Shown here piece by piece: positions 1 to 5,122 of a stretch of 6,958 nt of DNA (its first letter is position 1; every line of letters starts with the position of its first letter). The stretch comes from Bacteroidota bacterium (GTDB lineage Bacteria > Bacteroidota > Bacteroidia > Flavobacteriales_F > PHOS-HE28): assembly GCA_023430325.1 (NCBI GenBank), contig JAEZAU010000212.1:1-6958 (forward strand), in the 5' to 3' direction. Both the position numbers and the translations under genes were made by a program. The notes below the pieces were generated by a model. That model saw nothing but the letters and a program-made list of their open reading frames with translations. It ran no database searches and had not been told where the DNA came from.

Positions 1-251
1 GCCACCACGCTGCTCGTGCGCCGCGAGCCGGAACAGGTGAGCGACATAGCGCAACTTTCGCCCGGCATGATGTGGTACAGGAAACGCTCGTGCCCTTCAT
101 GATCCTGTGCCAGTATGCGCAGACTGCCCTTTTTCACGATAGGAATATGGCTGATCACATCGCCTGCACGCATGATCACCGTGCCGGCCGGCGCGAGCTT
201 GTGCACCACCACATTTTCGAATTCACGCTGCAGTTTGGGATCGGTGAACAT
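1..251 (-). CDS. Crp/Fnr-family transcriptional regulator, N-terminal part (cut by window edge)
   Basis: I translated this by hand on the minus strand from the ATG at 251-249; 83 codons are visible and the reading frame runs off base 1. The visible part is a cyclic-nucleotide-binding-type beta-roll. Residues 21-50 read PAGTVIMRAGDVISHIPIV followed by KKGSLRIL, the usual 'inducing signal, G-x-L-R-I' pattern. Residues 63-73 read PGESCAMSLTC, which resembles the loop found in many Bacteroidota Crp homologues in place of the classical cAMP-contact sequence. The DNA-binding helix-turn-helix would lie outside the window. Known for the family: dimeric activators or repressors that sense small ligands or redox and oxygen. 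Which ligand this one senses cannot be told; two cysteines (67, 73) are visible. A -7-like element TATTTTTC lies 5 bases before the ATG. The terminator at 451-479 separates it from the gene upstream on the same strand. Confidence 0.8.
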   Translation of the reverse strand, partial: MFTDPKLQREFENVVVHKLAPAGTVIMRAGDVISHIPIVKKGSLRILAQDHEGHERFLYHIMPGESCAMSLTCSGSRRTSSVV

Positions 252-256
252 GGCTG

Positions 257-264
257 GAAAAATA
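257..264 (-). promoter_or_regulatory. -7-like promoter element of the Crp-type gene
   Basis: On the minus strand the bases read TATTTTTC, close to the Bacteroidota -7 consensus TAnnTTTG, followed by 5 bases and then the ATG at 251. No clear TTTG -33 box is seen at the expected distance. The spacing matches that of three other genes in the window, which is the main support. Confidence 0.35.
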
Positions 265-450
265 CAAGTCCCGATCGAAGTGCGATCTGAGTTTGGGCGG
301 GTTCCGTTCAGGTCGTGTCTTCGCTTACAAAGCCGCACTCGCAAAAGCCTCGCTTGCGGGTTTTCCAGCTGCGCCACTTACGCAGTTGCCGGTCAATGAA
401 TGCGATCTCAGCTTCTATCCAACATCATCGATCGAACAAGATCACGCAAC

Positions 451-479
451 AAAAAGCCCGGACCTCAGCCCGGGCTTTT
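451..479 (-). terminator. Rho-independent terminator of the Cys/His-rich gene
   Basis: A perfect 10-bp inverted repeat, AAAAGCCCGG (452-461) with CCGGGCTTTT (470-479), has an 8-base loop and a GC core of six pairs. On the minus strand it is followed by TTTTTGTTG. It starts about 20 bases after the stop codon at 499-501, so it ends the transcript of the minus-strand gene 499-927 and insulates the Crp-type gene further on. The A-run on one side and T-run on the other would also let it act weakly on the plus strand, where no gene needs it. Confidence 0.85.
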
Positions 480-498
480 CGATCGATGTTCGTTGCAA

Positions 499-927
499 TT
501 ATTGCTGCGGCTCGGCGGCGGGCGCTTCTTCGGCCTTGCCATGCTCGTGACCATCATGCTGGTGCCCGTCATGGGCATGTGCATGAGCCTTTCCGCCGCA
601 GGAAGCCTTGTCAGCATGCGCCTTGCCTGCGCAGCAACCTGCCTTCGCGGCCGCTGGCGTGCCTTCGGCCGCACCTGCTTCAGCAGATGTGCTGCCTTCG
701 GCCTTGCCGGCACATGAAGCCTTGTCCGCAGAAGCACCTTTCTTGGAGGCGCAGCAGGAGGCCTTCGGTGTGGCCGTAGCCTCGGCTGCAGCCGCAGCTT
801 CTCCGGTGGCAGGAGCTACCGCTTCGGTCTTCGCTCTCTTCTTGTTCTTCTTCTCCTTTACAGGTTCTTGAGCGTTCGCCGTGGCCACAAAGGCGATGAG
901 GGCGAACATGGAAAGCAACGTGCGCAT
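499..927 (-). CDS. Secreted Ala-rich Cys/His repeat protein, probable metal binder
   Basis: This 142-residue protein is read from the ATG at 927. An in-frame start 18 codons further upstream would put a polar stretch before the signal peptide, so the inner start is preferred. Residues 1-19 form a signal peptide (MRTLLSMFALIAFVATANA, cleavage after A19). Then come a lysine-rich stretch (23-33), an alanine-rich linker, and two similar modules: K-A-S-C58-C59-A with D-K-A-S-C72, and K-A-G-C98-C99-A with D-K-A-S-C110. A tail of eight histidines (H104, then every 2-3 residues from 115 to 129) follows, and the end is acidic and alanine-rich. Six cysteines and eight histidines in an exported, low-complexity chain suggest binding of soft or transition metals such as copper, zinc or nickel, but this is inference and I know no characterised homologue. 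The gene is monocistronic, with a terminator at 451-479, and divergent from the gene at 1011. Confidence 0.8.
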   Translation of the reverse strand: MRTLLSMFALIAFVATANAQEPVKEKKNKKRAKTEAVAPATGEAAAAAEATATPKASCCASKKGASADKASCAGKAEGSTSAEAGAAEGTPAAAKAGCCAGKAHADKASCGGKAHAHAHDGHQHDGHEHGKAEEAPAAEPQQ

Positions 928-944
928 TGCAGGTGGATTTTTTG

Positions 945-952
945 TAAATGTA
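945..952 (-). promoter_or_regulatory. Possible -7 element of the Cys/His-rich gene
   Basis: The minus strand reads TACATTTA, one mismatch from the defined bases of TAnnTTTG, 17 bases before the ATG at 927. An A-rich leader (ACAAAAAATCC) follows. No convincing -33 TTTG is visible. The element lies in the 83-base divergent spacer that also contains the palindrome GCGATCGC (954-961). Confidence 0.3.
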
Positions 953-998
953 GGCGATCGCTGGCAACCATCATGCCGCATCCGTCATGGCGGGCTGG

Positions 999-1006
999 TT
1001 TCTTTG
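999..1006 (+). promoter_or_regulatory. -7-like element abutting the glycosylase start
   Basis: TTTCTTTG differs at one defined base from the Bacteroidota -7 consensus TAnnTTTG and ends 4 bases before the ATG at 1011. This spacing supports the ATG at 1011 over the in-frame ATG at 987, which lies upstream of the element. If it is functional the mRNA would begin at or very near the start codon. Confidence 0.35.
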
Positions 1007-1010
1007 CAAC

Positions 1011-1709
1011 ATGCTTTCCGATCGATTGCTGAAAAGGGTCCTCTCGTTCAAGCTGGACCCATCATCGTTGCCCAAAGACATACATGTGCTCGATCCTTTC
1101 AATGGCGGACATGGCAGGCAGGTGGAACGTATAGTGACCACCTTCCATGAACGTTTCTATTCCGATGAAGATCCGCGGCTATTGATGCTGGGCATCAATC
1201 CCGGAAGACTTGGCGCAGGAAGCACAGGTCTGCCGTTCACCGACACCAAACGCTGCGAGTCACATTTGAAGATACCCGTGGAAGGCATGCGTACACACGA
1301 GCCCAGCAGCGACTTTTTCTACCGCATGATCGATGGTGCCGGAGGTGTGGAAGCATTCTACTCCAAAGTATATGTGCATGCCTTGTGCCCGCTGGGTTTC
1401 GTAAAGGAACGATCGGGAAAGGGTGCGGTGAACCTCAACTATTACGATGACCGGCAACTGGAAGAGGCCGTTACCCCGTTCATGGAACGCTGGCTGAAGG
1501 ATCTTGTGGCCACCGGAATGCGCACCGATGCGGTGATCTGCCTGGGTACAGGAAAGAACGCAGCGGCATTCAGGAAACTGAACGAGCGGATGAAGTTGTT
1601 CGATCGCATACACCCGATCGAACACCCGCGGTTCATCATCCAGTACAAGCAGAAAAAGCTTGACGAGTACATCGCGAAATACGTGGATTTATTGAATGAC
1701 CTGGCGTGA
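1011..1709 (+). CDS. SMUG2-type uracil-DNA glycosylase family protein (DUF4918)
   Basis: A 232-residue cytoplasmic protein of the uracil-DNA glycosylase superfamily. Motif I is L-M-L-G-I-N-P-G-R (58-66) followed by G-A-G-S-T-G and F-T-D (76-78), the pattern of the SMUG-like glycosylases. The core strand V-I-C-L-G-T-G-K-N lies at 175-183 and the motif-II region H-P-I-E-H-P-R-F-I at 201-209, which carries the histidine expected to contact the base or DNA. This arrangement fits DUF4918/SMUG2, a subfamily described in Bacteroidota (Pedobacter heparinus) that removes deaminated bases to start base-excision repair. The length is normal for the family. The alternative ATG at 987 would add eight residues (MAGWFLCN) that lack a helix start; the ATG at 1011 gives an N-terminus beginning with a helix and is next to a -7-like element. 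It appears monocistronic. A structured RNA-like element begins about 13 bases after the stop. Confidence 0.85.
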   Translation: MLSDRLLKRVLSFKLDPSSLPKDIHVLDPFNGGHGRQVERIVTTFHERFYSDEDPRLLMLGINPGRLGAGSTGLPFTDTKRCESHLKIPVEGMRTHEPSSDFFYRMIDGAGGVEAFYSKVYVHALCPLGFVKERSGKGAVNLNYYDDRQLEEAVTPFMERWLKDLVATGMRTDAVICLGTGKNAAAFRKLNERMKLFDRIHPIEHPRFIIQYKQKKLDEYIAKYVDLLNDLA

Positions 1710-1721
1710 CCTCGACCGGAT

Positions 1722-1865
1722 CTGCGCCCGGGATGGAAGCGGCAGCCTGACGAAGCCGATGCGTAGCCGTTGTGCCAGCGAGGAGGCGACCGAAGGAAGC
1801 CACCGCAACGGCAACAACGGCCGCAGAGGCGAGGCAGCTACAGCGGACAGCCCGTGAAGGCGCCC
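1722..1865 (+). ncRNA. Structured RNA element resembling Flavo-1
   Basis: The noncoding stretch after the glycosylase folds into a long-range helix. GCGCC (1724-1728) pairs with GGCGC (1859-1863), and CGGG (1729-1732) with CCCG (1851-1854), with TGAA bulged on the 3' side. A near-symmetric purine-rich internal loop follows: ATGGAAGCGGCA (1733-1744) opposite TACAGCGGACAG (1839-1850). An inner hairpin GCCGTTGT (1766-1773) can pair with ACAACGGC (1814-1821), or alternatively GCCGTTG with CAACGGC (1806-1812). From memory, elements with GGAAGCGG on one side and AGCGGA-AGCCCG on the other recur in intergenic regions of Flavobacteria and match the Flavo-1 RNA motif, a class of unknown function. The naming is from recall, not from a covariance search. 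The plus orientation is chosen on that basis and because the element lies just 3' of a plus-strand gene. Confidence 0.5.
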
Positions 1866-1909
1866 AAAAAAATTGCCGGTCGCCCGGCATTTGGCCTGAC
1901 GACCGGCAA
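1866..1909 (-). terminator. Rho-independent terminator of the gene at 1925-2326
   Basis: A perfect 10-bp stem TTGCCGGTCG (1873-1882) with CGACCGGCAA (1900-1909) encloses a 17-base loop that can itself form a small GGC/GCC hairpin. On the minus strand the stem is followed by seven T residues (complement of 1866-1872). It begins about 15 bases after the stop codon of the minus-strand gene. It directly touches the Flavo-1-like element on its other side. Confidence 0.88.
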
Positions 1910-1924
1910 CATGTTGCGGATACC

Positions 1925-2326
1925 TTACAGTGGCTTGCGGAAGAGGTAACGCGTGATGAAAATGCCCGTACCACCCTTATCCTGACCGGGGCTGTTGACG
2001 CCGGTGACCACCGTGTGAAGCTCCCAACCTTCGCTCACGTACTGGTTGATGGTCTCCACGATGATGCGATCGTTGCTGGCGATGTTCTTGAAGTTGATGC
2101 CGACCATGCTGTAGAAATTCAACAGGTCCTTGCCGACCTCCTGATCGCCTTGATCGCTGATGATGACACGTGAACGGCCCAGGCCGCCGGGCACCACCGA
2201 TTCAATGGTGGAGAACTGGCGGTAGGTGTATCCTTGCTGTGCAGGTGTGGGCCTGAAACTATAACCAAGGAACAGGGTGAGCGCGAAGCTTGCGCCCAGG
2301 AGCAGGGAACGAGTATGGATCTTCAT
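1925..2326 (-). CDS. Small exported or membrane-anchored protein with DUF4177-like C-terminus
   Basis: A 133-residue protein from the ATG at 2326; an in-frame ATG 14 codons upstream is rejected because it would place a polar segment ahead of the signal sequence and cross the dyad in the spacer. Residues 1-28 have a basic start (MKIHTR) and a hydrophobic core (S7-F24), a signal peptide or a single membrane anchor. The C-terminal half reads R-I-I-V-E-T-I-N-Q-Y-V-S-E-G-W-E-L (87-103) and ends F-I-T-R-Y-L-F-R-K-P. The 'helix, then E-G-W-E-L, then strand ending in Y-L-F-R/K-R' plan is that of small DUF4177-like proteins, whose function is unknown. No catalytic residues are evident. The gene has its own terminator (1866-1909) and is divergent from the gene at 2398 across 71 bases. 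A good match to the -7 consensus, TAAATTTG, lies on the minus strand at 2387-2380. Confidence 0.75.
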   Translation of the reverse strand: MKIHTRSLLLGASFALTLFLGYSFRPTPAQQGYTYRQFSTIESVVPGGLGRSRVIISDQGDQEVGKDLLNFYSMVGINFKNIASNDRIIVETINQYVSEGWELHTVVTGVNSPGQDKGGTGIFITRYLFRKPL

Positions 2327-2350
2327 TTGTGGTGGTGTGTTGACGGACAA

Positions 2351-2367
2351 TGGCACGGATCGTGCCA
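2351..2367. promoter_or_regulatory. Perfect inverted repeat between divergent genes, possible operator
   Basis: TGGCACG (2351-2357), a 3-base centre GAT, and CGTGCCA (2361-2367) form a perfect 7-3-7 dyad. It sits nearly midway in the 71-base spacer, 24 bases from the minus-strand ATG (2326) and 30 bases from the plus-strand ATG (2398). Without a following T-run on either strand it is not an intrinsic terminator. The symmetry and position suit a binding site for a dimeric regulator acting on both genes, though the regulator is unknown. Confidence 0.45.
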
Positions 2368-2379
2368 ACTTTAGGCCGC

Positions 2380-2387
2380 CAAATTTA
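2380..2387 (-). promoter_or_regulatory. -7 consensus match for the gene at 1925-2326
   Basis: The minus strand reads TAAATTTG, a full match to the defined bases of the Bacteroidota -7 element TAnnTTTG. Transcription from it would give a leader of about 50 bases that contains the 2351-2367 dyad. No TTTG box is seen at the -33 distance, and the AT-rich stretch could instead serve the plus-strand gene. Confidence 0.35.
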
Positions 2388-2397
2388 TCTGACCGAA

Positions 2398-2826
2398 ATG
2401 ATCCGCCTGCTCACTTTCGCCATGTTCCTGTGCTCAACGATACTCTCTGCACAGACCTCCCTGAAGATCACGAACCTTACCATTTCTGAAAAGGAGGAAG
2501 TACGATCGGGGCCCGATGTCACCGCCAGCCTGAAAGGTGATGAAGGATCGAAAAGGCTGGTGCTATTCGCCGATCAGGACTTGGAGATCACCGGATCGTT
2601 CAAGGTGAAAAGCCACAACGTGGCGCGCAGCAGCATGAAGAACAGTGCAGTGTACCTCACCATGGACCTGAAGTTGAAGACCGGTGGAAAGACCGACAGC
2701 CGTGAGGTGCAGAAGGTTTTTTATATGGAGGACAAGCGCCAGAGCGAGTTCAGCGAAAAGTTCGTGGTGAAGCGCGGCGTGGATACGCGTGTGATCACCG
2801 TGAAGTTCACGGGAGAGATCGAGTAG
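2398..2826 (+). CDS. Exported protein of unknown function
   Basis: I do not recognise a family for this 142-residue protein. The ATG at 2398 is chosen because it starts directly with a signal peptide, MIRLLTFAMFLCSTILSAQ, with cleavage likely after A18 or Q19; an in-frame ATG 16 codons upstream would bury it. The mature part, about 123 residues, is rich in alternating polar and hydrophobic residues and in lysine, giving predicted beta strands (L22-I29, R53-F57, A84-L92, R95-F109, D130-I141). It may form a single beta-sandwich domain. It has no cysteine after the signal, no lipobox and no transmembrane segment, so it is probably periplasmic or secreted. It is divergent from 1925-2326 across the dyad-containing spacer and is followed by 105 noncoding bases without a clear terminator. 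Confidence 0.75.
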   Translation: MIRLLTFAMFLCSTILSAQTSLKITNLTISEKEEVRSGPDVTASLKGDEGSKRLVLFADQDLEITGSFKVKSHNVARSSMKNSAVYLTMDLKLKTGGKTDSREVQKVFYMEDKRQSEFSEKFVVKRGVDTRVITVKFTGEIE

Positions 2827-2919
2827 GACTGGAATACAAAGGGTTCCATCAAGGTCATGGGCCTTTATCGATCGTCATAGATCATGTCATCATAAGCAGC
2901 GTGCCTGATCAAGAGCGCC

Positions 2920-2927
2920 TATCTTGG
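2920..2927 (+). promoter_or_regulatory. -7-like element abutting the acyl-CoA synthetase start
   Basis: TATCTTGG matches TAnnTTTG at five of the six defined positions and ends 4 bases (TGCC) before the ATG at 2932. No TTTG -33 box is evident about 20 bases upstream, so the call rests on the match and on the spacing shared with other starts in the window. Confidence 0.4.
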
Positions 2928-2931
2928 TGCC

Positions 2932-4683
2932 ATGCAGGTGGAGAGACTTTTCGATATCCCCGGTCGCCAGGCCGCCCTCTTCCCGAAGGAGAACGCCATA
3001 GCCACCAAGGAGAACGGCCAATGGCGCCCGTACTCCATCCATGAAGTGATCGAAGTGAGCGAGAAGCTCGCACTGGGCCTCATGTCATTGGGCGTTCAGC
3101 CCGGCGACCGGGTGGCTATCTGCAGCGGCAACCGCAGTGAATGGTGCCTGGTGGACCAGGCGATATTGCAGATCGGCGCGGTCACCGTTCCGATATACCC
3201 GACCAGCAGCAAGGAGGATTACAGATATATCCTGCAACATGCGCAGGTGAAGGCCTGCTTCAGCAGCAATGCGGAGATCCACGAGAAGGCAGCACAACCC
3301 GGCGGGCCCCATCATCTCTACACGTTCGACAAGGTGGATGGAGCCGCTCATTGGAAGGAGGTTATCTCTTTCGCCAATGAGGACCATCGATCGCAATTGG
3401 AAGCATATCGCAACGCGGTGAAGCGGGACCAGCTGGCCACCATCATCTACACCTCCGGCACCACCGGAACACCCAAAGGTGTCATGCTCACCCATGGCAA
3501 CGTGATCAGCAATGTGGAAGGCAGCATCACGCGTTTTCCTGTTGATGCGGGTGCAAAGGCGATCAGCTTCCTGCCCCTCTCCCACATCTACGAGCGGATG
3601 CTGATGTACCTGTACATGTATTCCGGGGTATCGATCCATTTCCAGGAAAGCCTTGATGATCTCGGCGATCGCATCCGGGAGGTGAAACCCGAGGTCTTCA
3701 CGGCAGTTCCCCGGCTGCTGGAGAAGATCTATGATAAGATCGTCTCAAAGGGAAGTGAACTCACCGGAGTTAAACGTAAGCTCTTCTTCTGGGCGCTGGA
3801 CCTGGGCCTGAACTATGAATTATCAGGAAAGGGCCCGGTCTACCATGCCCAACTCTCATTGGCGCGCAAGCTCATCTTCAGCAAATGGCGCGAAGCACTC
3901 GGCGGCAACGTGCGCGTGATCGCCAGTGGAAGCGCTGCCCTGCAACCAAGGCTTGCGCGCGTATTCAATGCTGCGGGCATTCCGTTAATGGAAGGTTATG
4001 GCCTCACCGAATCATCACCGGTGATAAGTGTGAACGATCGCCGGAACAACGGGCTCCGTTTCGGCAGCGTGGGCAAGGCGATCCCGAACGTGGAAGTGAA
4101 GGTGGCCGATGATGGAGAACTGCTGGCACGCGGGCCCAACATCATGATAGGCTACTACCAGAACGAAGAGATGACGCGCGAAGTGATCGATGCGGAAGGC
4201 TGGCTGCATACAGGCGATATCGGCCGCGTGGATGAGGACGGGTTCATCTTCATCACCGATCGCAAGAAGGAGATCTTCAAGACCAGCGGCGGCAAGTACG
4301 TGGCACCGCAGGTGCTTGAGAACAAGATGAAGGAAAGCCGTTTCGTGGAACAGGTGATGGTGATCGGTGAGAACCGGAAATTCCCGGCAGCGCTCATTGT
4401 TCCCAACTTCCCCTTCCTGGAAGATTATTGCAAGCTGAAAGGCATACCGTACAACGGCCGGGAAGACATCGTGAACGACCAGCGGATCAAGCAACGGATC
4501 TTCACCGATATCACGGAGACAATGGCGGAGATGGGCAGTTGGGAAAAGGTAAAGAAGATCGCGCTGCTACCAAGGGAATGGACCATCGATGGCGGCGAGC
4601 TCACCCCTTCCATGAAACTGCGGCGTAAACCCATACTCGCGAAATACGCCGCCATCGTGGAGGACATCTACGCCGATAATTGA
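2932..4683 (+). CDS. Long-chain fatty acid--CoA ligase (AMP-forming)
   Basis: A complete 583-residue acyl-adenylate-forming enzyme that activates a fatty acid with ATP and joins it to coenzyme A at the cytoplasmic membrane face, feeding beta-oxidation or lipid synthesis. Seen in order: the nucleotide-binding loop Y-T-S-G-T-T-G-T-P-K-G (173-183), the motif G-Y-G-L-T-E-S-S-P (355-363), the ATP ribose-binding G-W-L-H-T-G-D (423-429), the hinge D-R-K-K-E-I-F-K-T-S-G-G-K-Y-V (443-457), and the C-terminal P-S-M-K-L-R-R, whose K562 is in the place of the catalytic lysine for adenylation. The sequence style (F-K-T-S-G-G-K-Y-V-A-P) is that of bacterial long-chain enzymes of the FadD15/LACS type rather than acetyl-CoA synthetase. 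Chain-length preference cannot be read from sequence. The ATG at 2932 is preceded by a -7-like element. A lipoprotein gene follows after 17 bases. Confidence 0.95.
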   Translation: MQVERLFDIPGRQAALFPKENAIATKENGQWRPYSIHEVIEVSEKLALGLMSLGVQPGDRVAICSGNRSEWCLVDQAILQIGAVTVPIYPTSSKEDYRYILQHAQVKACFSSNAEIHEKAAQPGGPHHLYTFDKVDGAAHWKEVISFANEDHRSQLEAYRNAVKRDQLATIIYTSGTTGTPKGVMLTHGNVISNVEGSITRFPVDAGAKAISFLPLSHIYERMLMYLYMYSGVSIHFQESLDDLGDRIREVKPEVFTAVPRLLEKIYDKIVSKGSELTGVKRKLFFWALDLGLNYELSGKGPVYHAQLSLARKLIFSKWREALGGNVRVIASGSAALQPRLARVFNAAGIPLMEGYGLTESSPVISVNDRRNNGLRFGSVGKAIPNVEVKVADDGELLARGPNIMIGYYQNEEMTREVIDAEGWLHTGDIGRVDEDGFIFITDRKKEIFKTSGGKYVAPQVLENKMKESRFVEQVMVIGENRKFPAALIVPNFPFLEDYCKLKGIPYNGREDIVNDQRIKQRIFTDITETMAEMGSWEKVKKIALLPREWTIDGGELTPSMKLRRKPILAKYAAIVEDIYADN

Positions 4684-4687
4684 GCCC

Positions 4688-4695
4688 TAACTTCG
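4688..4695 (+). promoter_or_regulatory. -7-like element abutting the first lipoprotein start
   Basis: TAACTTCG matches five of the six defined positions of TAnnTTTG and ends 5 bases (CGGGC) before the ATG at 4701. It lies in the short gap after the acyl-CoA synthetase stop and would let the envelope gene cluster be transcribed separately. It also argues for the ATG at 4701 rather than the upstream in-frame TTG at 4680. Confidence 0.4.
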
Positions 4696-4700
4696 CGGGC

Positions 4701-5117
4701 ATGTTGCGTTCACATTGGCTTGTACTCGTACTCTCGTCGATCGTTCTTGCCGGCTGCACCAAGGAGGAGGGTGAAGGCGGTCGCGCGCAGATCGTTGGCC
4801 GTATCATGACGCAGGACTATAACAATAATCCCAACGAGATAGCAGTAGGATCACCCTACCCCACGCCGGAACATCGTGTCTACATCATCTATGGTGACAA
4901 TGAATTCAATGATGATGACGTACGCACCGGAGGTGATGGCAGGTTCCGTTTCCCGGAACTGCAGAAGGGGAAGTACACGATCTATACGGTCTCAGAAGTT
5001 TATCGTTCGCTTGATACTCCTTCGGGCATCGAGGTTATCTACCGGACGGTGAACATCAAGAAGAAAGACGAAAAGGTGGACCTCGGCGATATACCGATCA
5101 AGCGTTACCGCCTCTGA
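4701..5117 (+). CDS. Predicted surface lipoprotein, transthyretin/CarboxypepD_reg-like fold (paralogue 1)
   Basis: A 138-residue lipoprotein from the ATG at 4701. Residues 1-18 are a type II signal peptide with lipobox L-A-G-C19. The next residues T-K-E-E fit the Bacteroidota lipoprotein export signal (X-K-(D/E)2), known from Capnocytophaga to send lipoproteins to the outer cell surface, so surface display is predicted. The mature domain has a G-R-I strand (33-35), P-Y-P-T-P-E-H-R-V-Y-I-I-Y-G-D (52-66), an acidic loop N-D-D-D-V, and G-D-G-R-F-R-F-P-E-L-Q-K-G-K-Y-T-I (78-94). The 'D-G-R-F-x-F-x-x-L-x-x-G-x-Y' signature is typical of carboxypeptidase-regulatory-like or transthyretin-like beta sandwiches, which bind ligands or act as structural modules. 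It has a tandem paralogue 5 bases downstream and leads a cluster with a DUF2490 protein and SCO1. The exact function is unknown; the acidic loop could bind a cation. Confidence 0.85.
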   Translation: MLRSHWLVLVLSSIVLAGCTKEEGEGGRAQIVGRIMTQDYNNNPNEIAVGSPYPTPEHRVYIIYGDNEFNDDDVRTGGDGRFRFPELQKGKYTIYTVSEVYRSLDTPSGIEVIYRTVNIKKKDEKVDLGDIPIKRYRL

Positions 5118-5122
5118 TCGCC

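Noticed and set aside
334..363. Hairpin-like CGCAA...TTGCG followed by GGTTTT, as a plus-strand terminator
   Set aside because: The stem is only 5 bp and no plus-strand gene lies upstream to need it.
252..450. Possible tRNA or other RNA gene in the spacer
   Set aside because: No T-arm, acceptor pairing or conserved loop could be built on either strand.
315..779. A 154-codon plus-strand frame over the Cys/His-rich gene
   Set aside because: It is rich in Arg, Pro, His and Cys as expected for the antisense of an Ala-, Lys- and Gly-rich gene. It also runs through the terminator at 451-479.
1772..2173. A 133-codon plus-strand open frame overlapping the RNA element and the gene at 1925-2326
   Set aside because: It crosses both the structured element and a strong terminator hairpin, and is antisense to a better-supported gene. 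Its first part is low-complexity Arg/Ala/Thr.
3085..3639. A 184-codon open frame on the minus strand inside the acyl-CoA synthetase gene
   Set aside because: It is fully antisense to a well-conserved enzyme with all motifs intact. Its translation has no recognisable domain and it reflects codon bias of the sense gene.
4014..4025. Perfect palindrome ATCACCGGTGAT
   Set aside because: It lies inside the acyl-CoA synthetase coding sequence, just after the conserved G-Y-G-L-T-E-S-S-P motif, so it is most simply explained by the codons.
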